Positions 12,701 to 27,700 of a DNA stretch of 64,000 nt are shown one piece after another (the stretch's first letter is position 1; each line of letters begins with the position of its first letter). The stretch covers positions 30,229,630 to 30,293,629 of the forward strand of contig CM043874.1 of assembly GCA_023846275.1 (NCBI GenBank), read 5' to 3'. The notes below the pieces were generated by a model. It saw nothing but the letters and a program-made list of their open reading frames with translations, was not told where the DNA came from and made no database searches. This stretch comes from Vanilla planifolia. Lineage: Eukaryota; Streptophyta; Magnoliopsida; Asparagales; Orchidaceae. A program made the position numbers and the translations under genes.

Positions 12701-15700
12701 TTTTTTCTATCAATTTGCCAAATAATAAAGATCTTCAGCATATATTCTTTCTTATTTCTACTAATTCAATAAATAATATAAAGAAAATAAGATATTTCCT
12801 AACTCTTTCCAACATTCCCTCTCAAGCTTAGTAATATATACTCTTCATTCCTAGCTTGTTGAGAACACTTCTTAATCACTTGGTTTTTTCCTGATTTTGA
12901 TAAGGATATCTACTTGTGAATGAATAGAATATAGCATAAGTTGATGTAGTCTTATTCAATCTCTCTCTCTCTCGATAAAACTTCGATCGATTCTAGCCTT
13001 CTTTATTTGTTTATATTGAATAGCATTGTTCAAAATTTGTATGATTGATTCACTATTACTATATTTCATTAGTCTTTCTAGTCATAACATTTCACAAATT
13101 CCTTTCACAATTGCTACAAAATTTGCCTTGACAATACTAGCAATTCTCGATTATTTTTCACTTCTCTACATAACCAAATTTCTTTATATCTTTGTATAGC
13201 ATTTTGAAGTTGATTTATCAACCTCACTTCTAGCCAATCTTTGTCAACATAGTTTTCTATGTTCCTTTTCACACTTCTAAGAGATTCGTTTAAATGCTTA
13301 AGTGCCTCCATATATCTTTGAGTTGGAGAGTACATAAATTGGCTCATCCTGCTCACGACATCTGTAATATCTTGCCTTTTATGCAATAAATAGATAAATT
13401 TCCCTACTCGGTGTTGATTTCATTCTCTATACACTAGTAGATTGTCACCACATTTCCTTTTCCAATGCTTGTCAAGGGGGATACTAGCCAACTTGCATCC
13501 TAACTTTCCAATTCCCTTTTGCAAATCCAATGTGCATTTGCATTATGAAATAGCAACATCTTCTCTATTATTAATAATTTCCATTCTTAGAAAATACTTC
13601 AAGAGCATTGAATCTTTTACTTCAATTTTCATATTTATAGGTGCTTTAGTCCTTGAATCTCAATACTGTCATCACCTATGAAAATAACTCTGTCCACATA
13701 AACAATAAGAATTGTTCTTTCTCTTCTAACTCAAATCTAAGTAGAATCTTCATGTACACTTCATCATCAACACCATTCAAGAAGGCATTCATAATATTGA
13801 CTTGATATGGCCAACAATCAAGATTAACTGCAAGAGAGAGAAGCAACTGAATCAAGTTTAATTTGGCAATAGGAGCAAATGCCTTTTCATAAACAATCGC
13901 ATAGGTCACAGTAAAGTCTTGGGCCACCAATCGATCCTTTATTGTTCTATGTCTTTAGTCACCTTATATTTTATTACAAACACCCATTTATTATCAACAA
14001 TTTTCTTATTTTCTAGAAAGTCAACAACTTTCCAAGTATGATTCTCAAGTAGGATCCCCATTTCTTTTAAATCAACTTCTATCTTGGCAGATCAACTTCT
14101 ATTTTGGCTCCATTAAGATTTCATAGATATTTTTGGTATCTTCATGCTATCAACTTTTGTAGCAGATGTCCTATATCCTAAAGGCAAATAAGAATAAGTT
14201 AAATAATTGAAAATAAAGAATTTGGCACATGATCTTTTTCTTATTCTAAGGGTAAGGGCCAAATCCAACTCAGTCATCACTTCAATGTCATTTAGAACTG
14301 GTTCTAGATCAGGTTCTTCAGTGGTTGAGGACCTTTAAGATCTTGTAAATAAACCAAAACTAGTTTATTTTCACTCATCGATTTCTCCCTAAACAAGTTA
14401 TCATGAAACTTATGAGTAGATTTAGGAAACTCAGATGACTCTTACTAGTAGCTTGACTCATATTTGGATAATTTGAAACAATATCATAGAAAACAAGCAA
14501 TTAAACTATAAGGTTCCAATAACTCTCTTCACTTGATCCCCCAACTCACCCCTAAAGAACAAAGTTGTAAAATGACTGACTCTCACAAAAGGTAATATCG
14601 TAAGAGATAAAAAAAAACTTTTAAGGCATGTCAAATCACATTTATAACCTTTTGTGTTGATAAAAAGCCTACAAATAGCATTTAATAGCTTTTTGTACTA
14701 ATTTACTCAAATTTGATTCTTATTTTTGACATACATAGCATAACCAAAAACTTTTGATGTTAAGGAATAAATAATGTGTTTGAAAAATCCTCCAATTGAC
14801 CACTAATTGCCATTTGAAATTGAAGGATCCTAGAAGGTAAGCAGTTGATCTAATATGATGATATAAGAATAGCTTCACAAGAATTTGAAAGCAGGTTTGT
14901 CAACATTATGGAACAAAAAACTTCTAACAAATGATGATTTTTTCTTTTGACTATTTATTGTTGAGCATATACACAAAAATTTTGATGATAGGTGATACTT
15001 TTCAAAAATATTCCTTTCCATTATTTTGGCAAACTATTTGAATTGAAGTTAGAAAACATGTTTCACATATTTATGAAATTATTTAGACAATGGGTATGTT
15101 CCATTTTTTTTTCATAATGTAAACCCAACAAACCTTTAGATGATTATCTATGAATACCGTCATGTCGCCATCAAGGTTGCAACTTTTGCTAGACCCCAAA
15201 TGACATTATGTGCAAACTAAAACATTTATTAGAGCATGTATGAATGACAAGAGTAGCAATTATGGGATTTTTTTATGAGAACATATTTCTCACAATAGAG
15301 AGAACCATTTTTATTAATAACTAAATGTGGATATAATGCTTTCAAATGAGGTTAACTAGGATGTCTAAGATGCCTATACCATAACATCGAATCTTTACTC
15401 AATGAAACATAAAATGACAAACTATTTTTAATCCCCAACTTATTGATATATGTTAGAGAGATCATTCTTTTCTTCATCTTGCCAATCATCCTCTTCAGGG
15501 ATTGGTCCTAAAATTCATAGCAAGATAGAAAAAAGGATACAATACAATCCATATCCCTTGTTAACTTACAAGCAAAAAACAAACTATAAGTTGGTTTAGC
15601 ACACAACAACAATATTTAATAATAGTTTGAACATTCCGTTTGCCAGAAACAAAGTAATAGCTTGATCACTATTTTTAAGTGTCGAAGAATTCATATGACC

Positions 15701-18700
15701 TTGTCATCAAGGCACCTATATTAATCATCTAGCATTTGCATCATGGTTCTTGAAAAAAGAGAGTAGCTCATATTACCTTTTGGGGCTACTATAGCTATGG
15801 ATTTCAAACAGCCTCAAGGCTCAAATTTGGCCAAGGAATTTCACTAAATCAATAGCTATCAAAGCATCTCAACTTGTTTGTTCTTAAGTTGGCCCACTAA
15901 TCAATTTTTGCAAGTTGCGTTGTGTGGTTTTGACCTCATTGATTTTAGGGTTTTCAATTTGCCAATCTACCATTTAGATTCCAATAGTTTTCTTGTATAT
16001 GATTTGTTTATAACAATAATCACACAATAATTTTTGTTTGGATTGCAAACCACAGCCACCATCTTGTTTGTTTGTCACAATCTTAAATGCTCATACGGTT
16101 GTTGATTCATCAATAACTAAGAACTATTGTTGGCCATGAAAACTTGGATACTTCTAAGAGATAAAAGTCACAAGTTTGGTAGCCTACAGCTTATAAAATA
16201 AGTTAAGAGAAAAAAATAATTCTTTTTAAGATATTTTATTAAATCAAATCCATATATATATATATATAATGAATCATAGCAAGAAAAAATAATTTTATAC
16301 TAAAAAACAAAAGTAATTGACTCTAAATAAACAACGAATTTTGACTATGATACAATCAACATTGAAAATATAGTTATTCTGTCATATTACTATTGATTCA
16401 CAAGGGTAATAGAGATTTTCAACATTTATTATTTACTATTTTTATGGATTCACCAAATAATAAAGAGCAAATAAGTTATTTCCAAAATCTCCAATCAAAG
16501 ACACGTGGCAATGTAGCAAGGTTAGGGTTAGCAAGGTTAACACCAGGATATGAATTAAAAATAAGTTAACCCAGATTTAGATTTAATCATATGTGGCAGC
16601 AAATTTGAGGTTAAATAACTTAACCCCGTTAACCCGAGCCTGCCAAACAGCCCTATAAGTATGTGAATTAATAAAAGAAATTTATAATCTCTTCCAAGTT
16701 CAAATAGAGATCTTCAATATCCTAGATTTTGGGATCTCCCATGTGAATGTTTTGCTTCCTTTATTGTGTTCGTGTTTGCTTACTGATGATCTTTCCTCTA
16801 TTGTGTGGGCAACTAGAGTATTATCATGGGCAATTGAGAGCAAGTTCTCTCAACATCTATCTTGAAAATTTCATATGCAACCCAAGTAAGAAATTGGCTA
16901 AGTTCAAACATTATGTTAGTCAACAAATATATAGATGTTCACCTGTTGGTAGTTTTCTCTCAATTTCTTGTAGTCCATCTAATTAGAAAATGCAACACGA
17001 TCTCTTTCATGGTACAAGTTCCATTTAATTTCACTTAAAGCAAATTTCTTAGCAAGCCTAGCATTCAGCTTTTAAAAGTTTAAAATTTGCTGAAATTCTT
17101 AGATAACTATTGACATACCTTCTAATCTCTCTATTGACCAATCAAAACTAGTTTTTATAATACATATCATTAACAAATTGTTTAAACAATAAATACTATA
17201 ACATCATAATAGAACATATGATCACTCAATATTGAATAATAATTTTAGATGTTTGCTTTAAAGAGTATAATAGGGTACAGCCCAAAACAGTGTCATAGGA
17301 TTAGGTAGCACAATCACAAGAATGAAAATAGGATTTCACTGAAAAATAGAATGTTAAAACAAATATAATTTAAGATAATATTACTAATTATATTTATAAG
17401 ATAGTTGACGTTTTTCTTAAGGAATCTAAAGAAGTGACAAAAATTATACAAAACTTGGTGATGAAAACAAGAAACACAACATAAATTTAAAAGAAAAAAT
17501 TGTAACAAAATGCAATACAATTGTAAGAGTCGGAAGAATTTGGATAGACATAAGGTAGCGTGATGAAGAGATTTAAAAAAGCAATTCATCACACTAAGAA
17601 AGCACAAGTTCAATGATCAAGATTTTAAATCTAGATTGATAAACTATATGCTTTTCAATAAAAATTTTGACAAGGTAATTAATTTAAAGAAGTTGAGTTA
17701 TTCAAAAAATATTAATTTTCTTTTTATTGATATTTCACAAAAAAGGAAGCAAAGTATTAAAGACGATGAAATACAAAAAGAAATAAGATCATATTTCATT
17801 CTTATGGGTGTCAAAACATGTTTAAACATTATTTATAAGAACAAAGAAAGCTAGTCCAAATTGAACTATACATTAAAAATATAATATAATAAAGGGCATG
17901 ATTAAACATAGATTATGATATGACACTAATATATCCCAAAATTAATTCAATTTTATACCAAGAGAGTTGATCATTGAGGCTACACGTGTTACAAGATTTA
18001 ATAAAGAAGTTTAGGATAGGAAAAGATTATCTCCATTCAATGTTTATTGATCTAAAGAAAGCATATGATAGAATAATCAAATAAATAATTTAAAAAATCT
18101 TAACAAAAATAGTTAACATTATATATATTGAAATGATTATAGATATGTATAACATAGCAATGACTTAAGCTTGCACTCAATGAATGAATAAAGAGTTCCT
18201 AGATAAATAGACTTCATCAAGGTTGTGTTAAGTCATTATGCCTTTTCGCGTTAGTTATGGATGTTATTACTACTCAAATCAAAGATGAAAAGTTTTAGTG
18301 CAAGTTATTTGCTAAAACTATTATATGTTGTAATAAAACTAAAGAGATACAGCCAAACTACACCTATTGAAAAAAACTACATTTTAAAGAATTTCATGTA
18401 ATTAAATCCAAAACCAAGCAAAAGAAATAGAAGTTTAGTTAGAATAAAAGTTGAAATGATGCATCAATTATTAACGAGGATCATAAAATTTTCAAAACCA
18501 AAAGATTATATTATTTTGGTTAGCATACTGCCCAATATTATTGAAATTTATAGGATGTTAATAATAGGATTCATACAAGTTGGATAAATAAAAAGTTATT
18601 ACTGATGTGTTGTATGATTAAAGCTTCAAAATTAAGGTTAAAAGTTTTTTTTAATAAGATTATAATAAGGCTGATAGTATTTTATGCTATGAAATATTAA

Positions 18701-21700
18701 TCTGTGAAGTCAAGACAAAAAAAATAAAATGCATTGTAGAAATAGAGATGCTGAAATAGATGAGTGGCTATACTTGAAAATATATGTTCAAAAATAATTG
18801 TATTCAAGAGAAAGATTTATAACATTTATTGATGATAAGCACAAGAATAGCCAATCAAGATGGTTTTGAGATGTTTAATGATTTACACTTAATACCTTTA
18901 TTAAAAGTTATGCGTTAAAGAAATTTCCTCCTCTTAATAGATGTAGAGGGAGGCAAAAAGACGTGACAAGATGCTACCAGAAATAACTTGGCCCTCTTGG
19001 ATACAAATGGATACAATGTAATTACGTCAGAGGATTCATATGACCAATCCCATATAAAGACATTAAGACTTGTCAAGCTTTGTGTGATTCCTTGAGTTTC
19101 CTTTGACAAGCACATCCATTTGGCATAAAAAAAGATAATCTCTATTTAATATTTATTGATCTAAAAAAGACATGATAGAATAATAAAATAACTAATATAA
19201 AAAATCTTAACAAACAAAAAAGAGTTAAACACTATAGATACTAAAATGATTATAGATACGTATAACATGACAATGACTTAGATATGCACTCAAGGAATCA
19301 CTACATAGTTCCTAAATTATTAGACTTCGATTCATGTTAAGTCACTAGAGTCTTTGCTTTAGTTATGGATGTTATTACTACTCAAATCTAAGATGAAATG
19401 TTTTAGTATATGTTATTTGCTAAAAATATTATACTTTTTAATAAAACTAAAGAGATAAAGCTAAACCAAACACATGGAAAACAAGTTTAGTTAGAAGAAA
19501 AATTGAAATAATACATCAATTATTAACAAGGGTCATAAATTTTAAAAAATGAGAGAATCCATTATTTTGGTTAGCATACTCCCCAATTATATTGAAATTT
19601 ATAAGATGTTAATAATAGGATCCATATAAGTTGGATGAAATAAAAAGTTATTACTAATGTGTTGTGTGATTGAAACTTCAAAATTAAAATTAAAGATACT
19701 TTTCATAATATCATAATAACATTGATAGTATTTTATAGTATGAAATGTTAATCTATGAAGTCTAAACAAACAAATAAAATGTGTCGTAAAAATAGAGATG
19801 TTGAATAAATGAGTGACTATACTTAAAATACATGTTTAAAAAAAATATATTCAAGAGAAAGACTTTATAACATCAATTGAGGATAAGCTTAACAAGAGCC
19901 AATCCAGATGGTTTTAAAATGTTTAATGATTTGCACTTAATACCTCGATTAAGAGTTATTAGTTACTCCTAATAGATGAAGAGGTAGGCAAAATGCTTTA
20001 ACAAAATCCTACTAGAAATAACTTAGCCCTCTTGGATATAAATGAGTAGCTAATTGAGAGATCGTAATTACGTCAATGGATTCATGACCAATCCAATGTA
20101 ATGGCATTAAGACTTGTCAAGTTTTGTATGAATCCTTGAGTTTCTTTTTACAAGCACATCCCACACTCTCTCACTTTCTCAATTATCTAAGTGTCAACTT
20201 TAATTTCTATGCTGAGAGAGCTTCCTAACACAAGCAAATGAAAGGAAACATCATAGAGGTGTTTAAACATGTATCAAAGCATCCATGCATAATGTCAAAT
20301 GTCAATAGGTATATGCATTTAAAGCATTGATTGCATTTGTATGGATGGAATTTAATTCCATGCCATCAATTATATTGGATATCCAATCTTGCTAAATTTC
20401 CAACCTCTTGATAAGCACCTGGGATTCAAGATGCCATTTCACGTTTTTATGGTTGTTTTCAGTTCCCAGGTAGTTGATTCATATTTCTCCCTCTTAAACA
20501 ACAGCCTATAATGCATAAAAAGGCTTCACAAATGAGCAAAACAGCATTTTTCATTCTGTTTCTGATCGTTCTTGCAACTAAAATTTTCCTCATTTAATCA
20601 TTTTAAATCTAGAACTTCAAAGTGTAATAAATGCTTCTTTCTCCTCTCACAACTTCTTGGGTTGATTTTAAACAAATGACCACCCTCTTAGGAGAGACAA
20701 CAAGATCATCTTATTGATGATTAAACATGAAAGTTCAATAGACTTTGGGCATCAAATTGTCCCAAACACTCTTCAGCTAATGTTTAAACAGAAAAAAAGA
20801 TCAAGAACACTACTAGATAGTTGTTAAAAAATATCAAATGCTATGACCATAATGTTATACCCACTCTGGCTTGCCTAACTTTTGTCCAGCTCTATTTATA
20901 GGGGATTTTTATTTATATCGCAAGGATCAGATTTGTATTTTTCTTAAATCCATTAATCTTAAGATTTGGGATATTGTTGAAAAAGGTATTAGTTAGAAAG
21001 TCACTGAGTTTCCCTTACACCTTTCATTGATAGATGTCAATCATCCAAATTCCCAATTGTTCGAACTCAAGCAAACGAGATCTTCTAAACCAACCACCAA
21101 CAAAACAATTGAACATGTGCGGCAAATCATCCACTATTTAATCAGCTTTTCTTGAACATATTCTGCATAAAAGTAGGCATTTCATGGCAAATCAGAAGTC
21201 AATTGATACAGTTGGCATTAAAACAATTTGGTTGAATACAAATTTCATATTTCAAAGTTAACATGCAATTAAATTAACATAATAGTTCACTCTGCATGAG
21301 AAAGGATGAGTCCTATAATTACATGTGCAAGTTCAGAAAAAAAAAAATCTTGAAAAAATATGTGAATATATCTGCATACTTCAATGCCAATAAAATAACA
21401 AATAAACTTGAAGATATGATTAACTAATAAAAACTTTGGAAAAACTGTAAATAAAACAAGAGTTTACAAATAAACCTGAAGAAGAGGCATAAATGATTAG
21501 TGTCAAAAATTGTTTTTGCAAGTAAATTGTAAATTCACAATAAATCATATAAAATACAGGAAAAGCACAGTTACCTGTTTGTTTGCATATACAAGGACGA
21601 CTGCACCTTTTAATTCATCCTCCTAATAAACAAGAACAACTAGCTAATGAGTTGTTTCTACTCAAGGAAAAAAGGCATTTTAATTGAACTTGAAATGGTT

Positions 21701-24700
21701 CCAGATTTTGGGATGCATTTGCTGCCAGCTTGATAAGCTTCAATAAAAAAAAGTAACAATATCCTCCCCAGGTGTAATGAAATCCATGACTAAATTCTTT
21801 TAGCACTAAACAATCAATTTTGACAAATGTGCTTTCAAATAAACACATTTTTAAGCTGTCTTCTTTACGTTGTTGTGTAACATTTAAATGCTACATGCAC
21901 CAGCATAAACATAAATTAGCAATTTTTGGTTAAAATGTTTTAAAATTAAAACATAATAAATTCCTATCAAAAATAAGTTGTTATTGGCCATCTAGGCATG
22001 CATAGACGATGAAATTAAAACATGAAAATAAATAAAAGGCTCAATTACATATATAGAAACAACTTCAAAATCCTTCCTCACTGGTACTTCTAGGTTTTGT
22101 ATTTACCATTAGTTCAAGTGCGAAGTTCTTCAACTATGCTGGCTATTTTCTACATCATCTAACTATCCCCTACTAATTCTCATTCTAATATGCATGCCAC
22201 AAAGTTCTAATTTCTACAAGTGCCAATTAACCTAGTCCTGTAACAGAAACCAGCAGTCACTTCACTTCATAGAACCAGCCAAACTTCTAATTCCAGACAG
22301 CATACCAAACGTACATTGCCAATACCATCTGCGTGTGGAATATTAATTAAAAAGATAAATTATGAACACGAGCTTGTAGCAAACCTCCAAAATAGCATGA
22401 AACTCCTCTTTGGCTGTCACCAATCTATCAGTGTCACTAGAGTCAACAACATAGATAATAGCCTGTGTATTTGGAAAGTAGCATCTCCAGTATGGCCTGC
22501 ACAAGTAACAAAGATACAAAGTGGAGATTTGTTCAGTAGCCATGGAGTACAAAAGAATGAAACAAAATAAGTGCTTAAAGGAAGACCACAATGCATCATG
22601 CTATGTAGCATGCATAAATTGATTGCTTTCAAGTCAACATTAAAAATGTCAAATAGAGACTTATTTAACATTAAACCTACAAAAGATAATTAGGTAAGGT
22701 GCCAAGGAAAACCCTTGCTTTTTCAAAGAAACAACAGAAGCAAGCCTTCCGAATTTGCCTAGTAAAAAACAAAAGGTGTAGAGACACCATCGTAGAAAAT
22801 TGCAAGACAAAATGAGAATGCATAGAGAGCATAGTCACATAGAGAATTATTAAATTGCTAACAAATATCATGTTGTGTTTCACTTCATAATTTTTTAATA
22901 TAAGTTGCATAATTACTCTCTAATTTTGATCATTAAATCAACATAAATCAAATTATAATAACAAGTTCTATAGCATTTCAAGTCTATTATACCTGATCAG
23001 GTCAAGAACATAACTCCCAAACCCATCTAACAACATGGGATCAGATCATAACTCCCAAATACGCCACTAATCAAGTAATCAAATTACTATCAACACGGGT
23101 CAAGAAGGGAATCAAGTGGCAGCCAACCCCAATAGCTGATTAGAAAACGCAAACAAATTCTTATAAGCGAATATATCATGCACTATTTCGGAATGTGGGA
23201 CTAAATATCATACTTATGTTCGCACAACTAACTTCCAAATTACGGGAGTGACATCAACCTTTTGATTGTACAATTTCGTGATCAAACGGTCGTTATCTCA
23301 TCCACCTTTTTAAATGCATTAATTCAACCAACTATTCGATTGCACAATTTAGCGACCACATGGTCCATGTTTTATCTGCTCGTAAGATCTAAATTCAGCC
23401 TTCATATCACGATTCAATTTTAATAGTCTCGATCAAATTTAATTTCTAAACAACGCCACTTTAATCTCATCCATCCGATCGCAATTTTAGCAATCGAACG
23501 CTTCAGGACGCTTTTGCTCGCCCAACTCCTATGCAACAACTCTTTTAGCCATTATTATAAGTTTTTAAAAATTTTATTTAAATAATAATTTTTTAATTAA
23601 AAAACAAGCATTAACGGAAGCAATAACGACTATTTTAGCATGTTTGGTGACTACTTTTAGTCATTAGAAAATGTTTACAAATAAAAGAATTCTTGAACAA
23701 AATTGATTAATAAAATTTTTACAAAATCTAAAGAAAAATTTTCAAGTCACAACATTCAAGCCATTAGCAGTCAATACTCATCGTCATTTCCTCATGCTAT
23801 GTCCATCAATCATCAAACTCTAACTTCTACCTTTTCCTCAAATCAGTTAAATTCTCATTTGTCTTTATTATTAATTGATTCAATTAAAACACGTGTACAT
23901 CGTTAAGCATTTCATCAAACATAGGAATATTGTTTGTAATAATTTTGATTTTGTGCGCTAAATTATTTTCTTCTGTTGCTAAGTTTATTTCATCATAAAG
24001 TCGTAGTAGCTTATCTATATCATTTCATTATTGCAAGGATTTAGCCTATCCAACTTTTGATAAAAGACTTATATTAACTGTTTTATTTTTGTCTGGTTCA
24101 TGCCATGGGTGGATGTATACTTGATTTTAAATAGAATCATTTAAAAATCATTGGCATACATTTTAATCTTTGTTGACTTTTTAGTTCACAATTTTCATAA
24201 AATTTATTATTAAAAAAATAATATGTTCTAAAATAAAATTAAAATTAGTATAAAATCACTCTTAAAGAGTTATTAAATATTTTCTTTAAATATTTTTCAA
24301 GAAATCTAAATTTTTACTCTTAGAAATTCACCCTCTTCCAAAACCACACTTCAATTGTGATTACCATAGCTTGAACTGTTTCCTCGACTAGAAAGTTCTA
24401 GAACCTTTGTTAAATCAAGGGTCACTCCTATGACAAATGCTAGAAGTTATACTCTAAACTTTTCCTCTAAAATTTTAAGAAAAAATCTTAAGGAAAAGAA
24501 AAGTTACCAAATGGGTACAAACACTGGAACACTCGATATGGTTCAAAAGGCCAATGCTATTTTGTCTTTAATGGTGAAGCCAAGCCATGACCAAGAGCCT
24601 TCTAAAGAAAAAATGGAATTGTTCACCCTAAAAATATAGATAAATAAAGAGATGGTCAATGCCATAATTGATAAAGGAAGTCAAAAGAGTCTTATTTCCA

Positions 24701-27700
24701 AGAGCTTAGTGAAGCAACTATAACTCATAACCACACATCAACCTAAACCTTACTCTTTGAGTTCATTTCGAAGGATTCAAAAGCTAGAATTGAAAGGCAA
24801 TGCAAAATGAAATTTACAATCACTAGAGAATATATAGATGAAATGCTTTGTAAAGTTGTGCCACTTAATATATGCCAAATTATCTAAGGATACCTATATC
24901 TTTGGGAATGAAATGTCGCATACTATCAACATGCTTAATAATGTCAATTGACTAAACATGGCAAGAAAAACATAATGAATCAAGGTCCCAAAAAGCAAAA
25001 GTGGATATCATAATAGCTACTCAGGCGAAAAGGTTAGTTAATACAAGTTAGATACATAATATTGCACATACAACCTAAGAAACTGGATGGAGGTGTCGTG
25101 GAAGCATTGAGATTTGAAGCTCCCTTGATTTAGCATTTATTAAAACCAATTCATGGAAGATTTTTGGTATTGTTGGTCCTTTGACTCAACTTAGAAATCT
25201 ACAAATTTTGGTTGGTCTGATATACTTGTGAATAGAGTTTTTAAAAGCTCAATGATTGCTGATATAAACTCTTATTCTTAACATTCTTTCAAAACTAGTG
25301 AATTTTAAATCTATAATAGTACTTCACATCAAGACTTGGGTTTTATTATTATAAAGCATTGTAAAGTTGGGGTTTATGCCTTTAGGCAACTCAAGGTACA
25401 TGAAAACAATTTTTTGCTCATGAACTTAAATTAGCTTACATTAACTTTGTTCTAAAAAATTCAAGACACAACTATAGAGTTATTATGAGATTTTCAAAGA
25501 TCATAAGAGCTTTGAAGTACATTTAATGGGATTTATAAATATGTATTCTATTAAGTAAATTAGTAATGTAATAATTAATAACAAATTAATTTTCATGGAA
25601 TTTATAATGTGTATATTCTATTAACCTAAACAATATACTTACTTTAATCGAGTAATCTAAATGTATGTGACTTTGTAGATCTCAAATCAAACTTGTTTCT
25701 TTTGAAGTGACTCTTAATAATATATACACTTCATCATCAAAGTCTCTCCTTTGTCAATGGACATAAATTAATTCAACTTTTATAAATTTATTCATGCATA
25801 TTGGCTTATTATAGTTGTTGTAATGCCTCGACTTAATAAACATTTATATTAAGCATTGTTATAATAAAGTAGATATGCATTAAATGTAACTAATAAATTT
25901 CTTGAGATTGTTGCAAGAACTCTACAAGATAGAAAAATGAGATAATATGACAAATTGATTGTTCACAATTTACTTCATTCATAAGAGGCTCATTATGCAT
26001 ATCCATATCCATATCTTTATTAACATGTTAATTATTTAAAACATTGTTGGTTCATGTGAAACCTATTAGTATTACATTTTTTATAGCATTGTGGTTCATT
26101 ATGCATGTGTGTGAACAAATGCTTAACATGATGATCAACAAACTCACAAGTGACTAATTCTTCAAATTAAGGTTGACAATGGCTTCCATCCACTTCAAGA
26201 TGAACATGATATATCAATAAAAGTGGTACGATATGATTGAAATATCATGCATGTGCATTTATATAAATAGGAAACATAACGATAACGGTTGATATGTGTT
26301 TCAATTTTTATTTTTAATAAAACATATTATTCAATTCTCACAAAATCATATATATTGTTTTTATTCGTTTGGATATTTAGCTGCATATTAAGATTTTGAT
26401 AAAGTGACATGTTGATGGTGTTACTCTTTATCTATATACTCTTATAATTTTATTTTGCACATTCATGCCCCAATCTTTATTATTCATGTTCTAGCAACAA
26501 ATTTTACAAATTGTTTTGCTTTGCTTTGTAAATTTAAACTTTGTAAATAAGTCTTAGTTGTGCTTTCATTGTTAGATCATTATCATGAAATATATATATA
26601 TATATATATATGCATATATATCATTTTTTTAACATAATACGAAGTCAATTTAACCTTAATTCCAGACTTAACAAATTAAAAAAAATTTAAAAATAATTAT
26701 ATATCAAATTCAAACATGTTATAACAAATGTTAAAACTCAAGCTTAAATATCAAAAAATAAAATTAGTTGTTGCATGTAAGTCTTGCTTTAATTTTTTTT
26801 TAAGAAATAAATTTTGCCTTAACAATAATTAAGGAGTAGAGGTCTTGAAAACAAAATAATGAAAAATTGATTAGAATAATAAAACTAAAATTGTAGGAAC
26901 TAAGTTATAAGCAAGATCTCATAATGAAAAAATAAAGTAGCTTTCACTGTGTCAACCAACAAAACTACTAGGCACTATTGACTATCGGAGAGAAACAAAA
27001 ATTGAAACTGAAGGAAAATCAAAATTTAGATTGAAATTGATATTTCAGCAATCTACAAACTAGCAACCAACTAAGGAGATGATAACAAAAATTTTGAATG
27101 GTAATCTCCATAATCCCCAAAGTCATTTCATAATTTATGACCCTAAGAAAGATAAACAAACAAAAAAAAGATAGAGATCGATACCTAACTTTAAGCAATA
27201 AAAAAGGCAAGGCTTTGAGGATGAAGATAAAAAATATTAAAGGATCTCATCCAATTCCCCTCAAATCTATCAAGTTTATCTTCCAAAGCTATTTTATATC
27301 AATTCAATTTTGAAAAAAGGCTAACTTGTCCATATCCAAAAAGCTAGCATCAATTCCAATAAATTAAATATAGAGTTCCCAATTTAACTACATCAAGAGC
27401 TTTGGGTATGGGCTAACTAGGGCAAAGCATCAATCGTCCTAAGATAATGTCTCCATAAATTAAACCTGACCCTCTTATTGTAACCATCATAGACAATTTG
27501 GGAATGGCCACAGACAATTCTTATTAGTTGTCCTAGATAATCTAATTACCACCTTTGGTGGTTTGAATTGATCACCACAAACAATTGAGCCTAGACTTTT
27601 GAAATCTTTATGGAAGCAAATCCTTCTTGTCTAGATGTGATCATAATCTGAGAATCACAATAAAATATTTGTATTCATGACTAATCTATTAATCAGTTAC

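Larger units (their letters stand above)
12481..16497 (-). mobile_element. Degenerate Ty1/copia retrotransposon with both LTRs
   Basis: The element lies in ARL1 intron 6 in the same orientation as the gene. The 3' LTR (12481-12814) begins TGTTGG after the polypurine tract AGCTTGAGAGGGAA. The diverged 5' LTR (16177-16497) begins TGATTGG, and both end in CTACCA. Copia reverse transcriptase is clear at 13676-13930 ([25 protein letters not shown]). The late RT/RNase H region is at 13114-13386 ([17 protein letters not shown]). Sequence at 14.0-16.1 kb should hold gag and integrase but is broken by stops. At 4.0 kb it is shorter than a typical 5-kb copia element. No target-site duplication is visible. 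It is inactive. Confidence 0.85.

Noticed and set aside
22316-22671. Open frames around 22.3-22.7 kb on both strands other than exon 5
   Set aside because: They are other-frame shadows of ARL1 exon 5 and its intron flanks. Only the frame with [11 protein letters not shown] is conserved.
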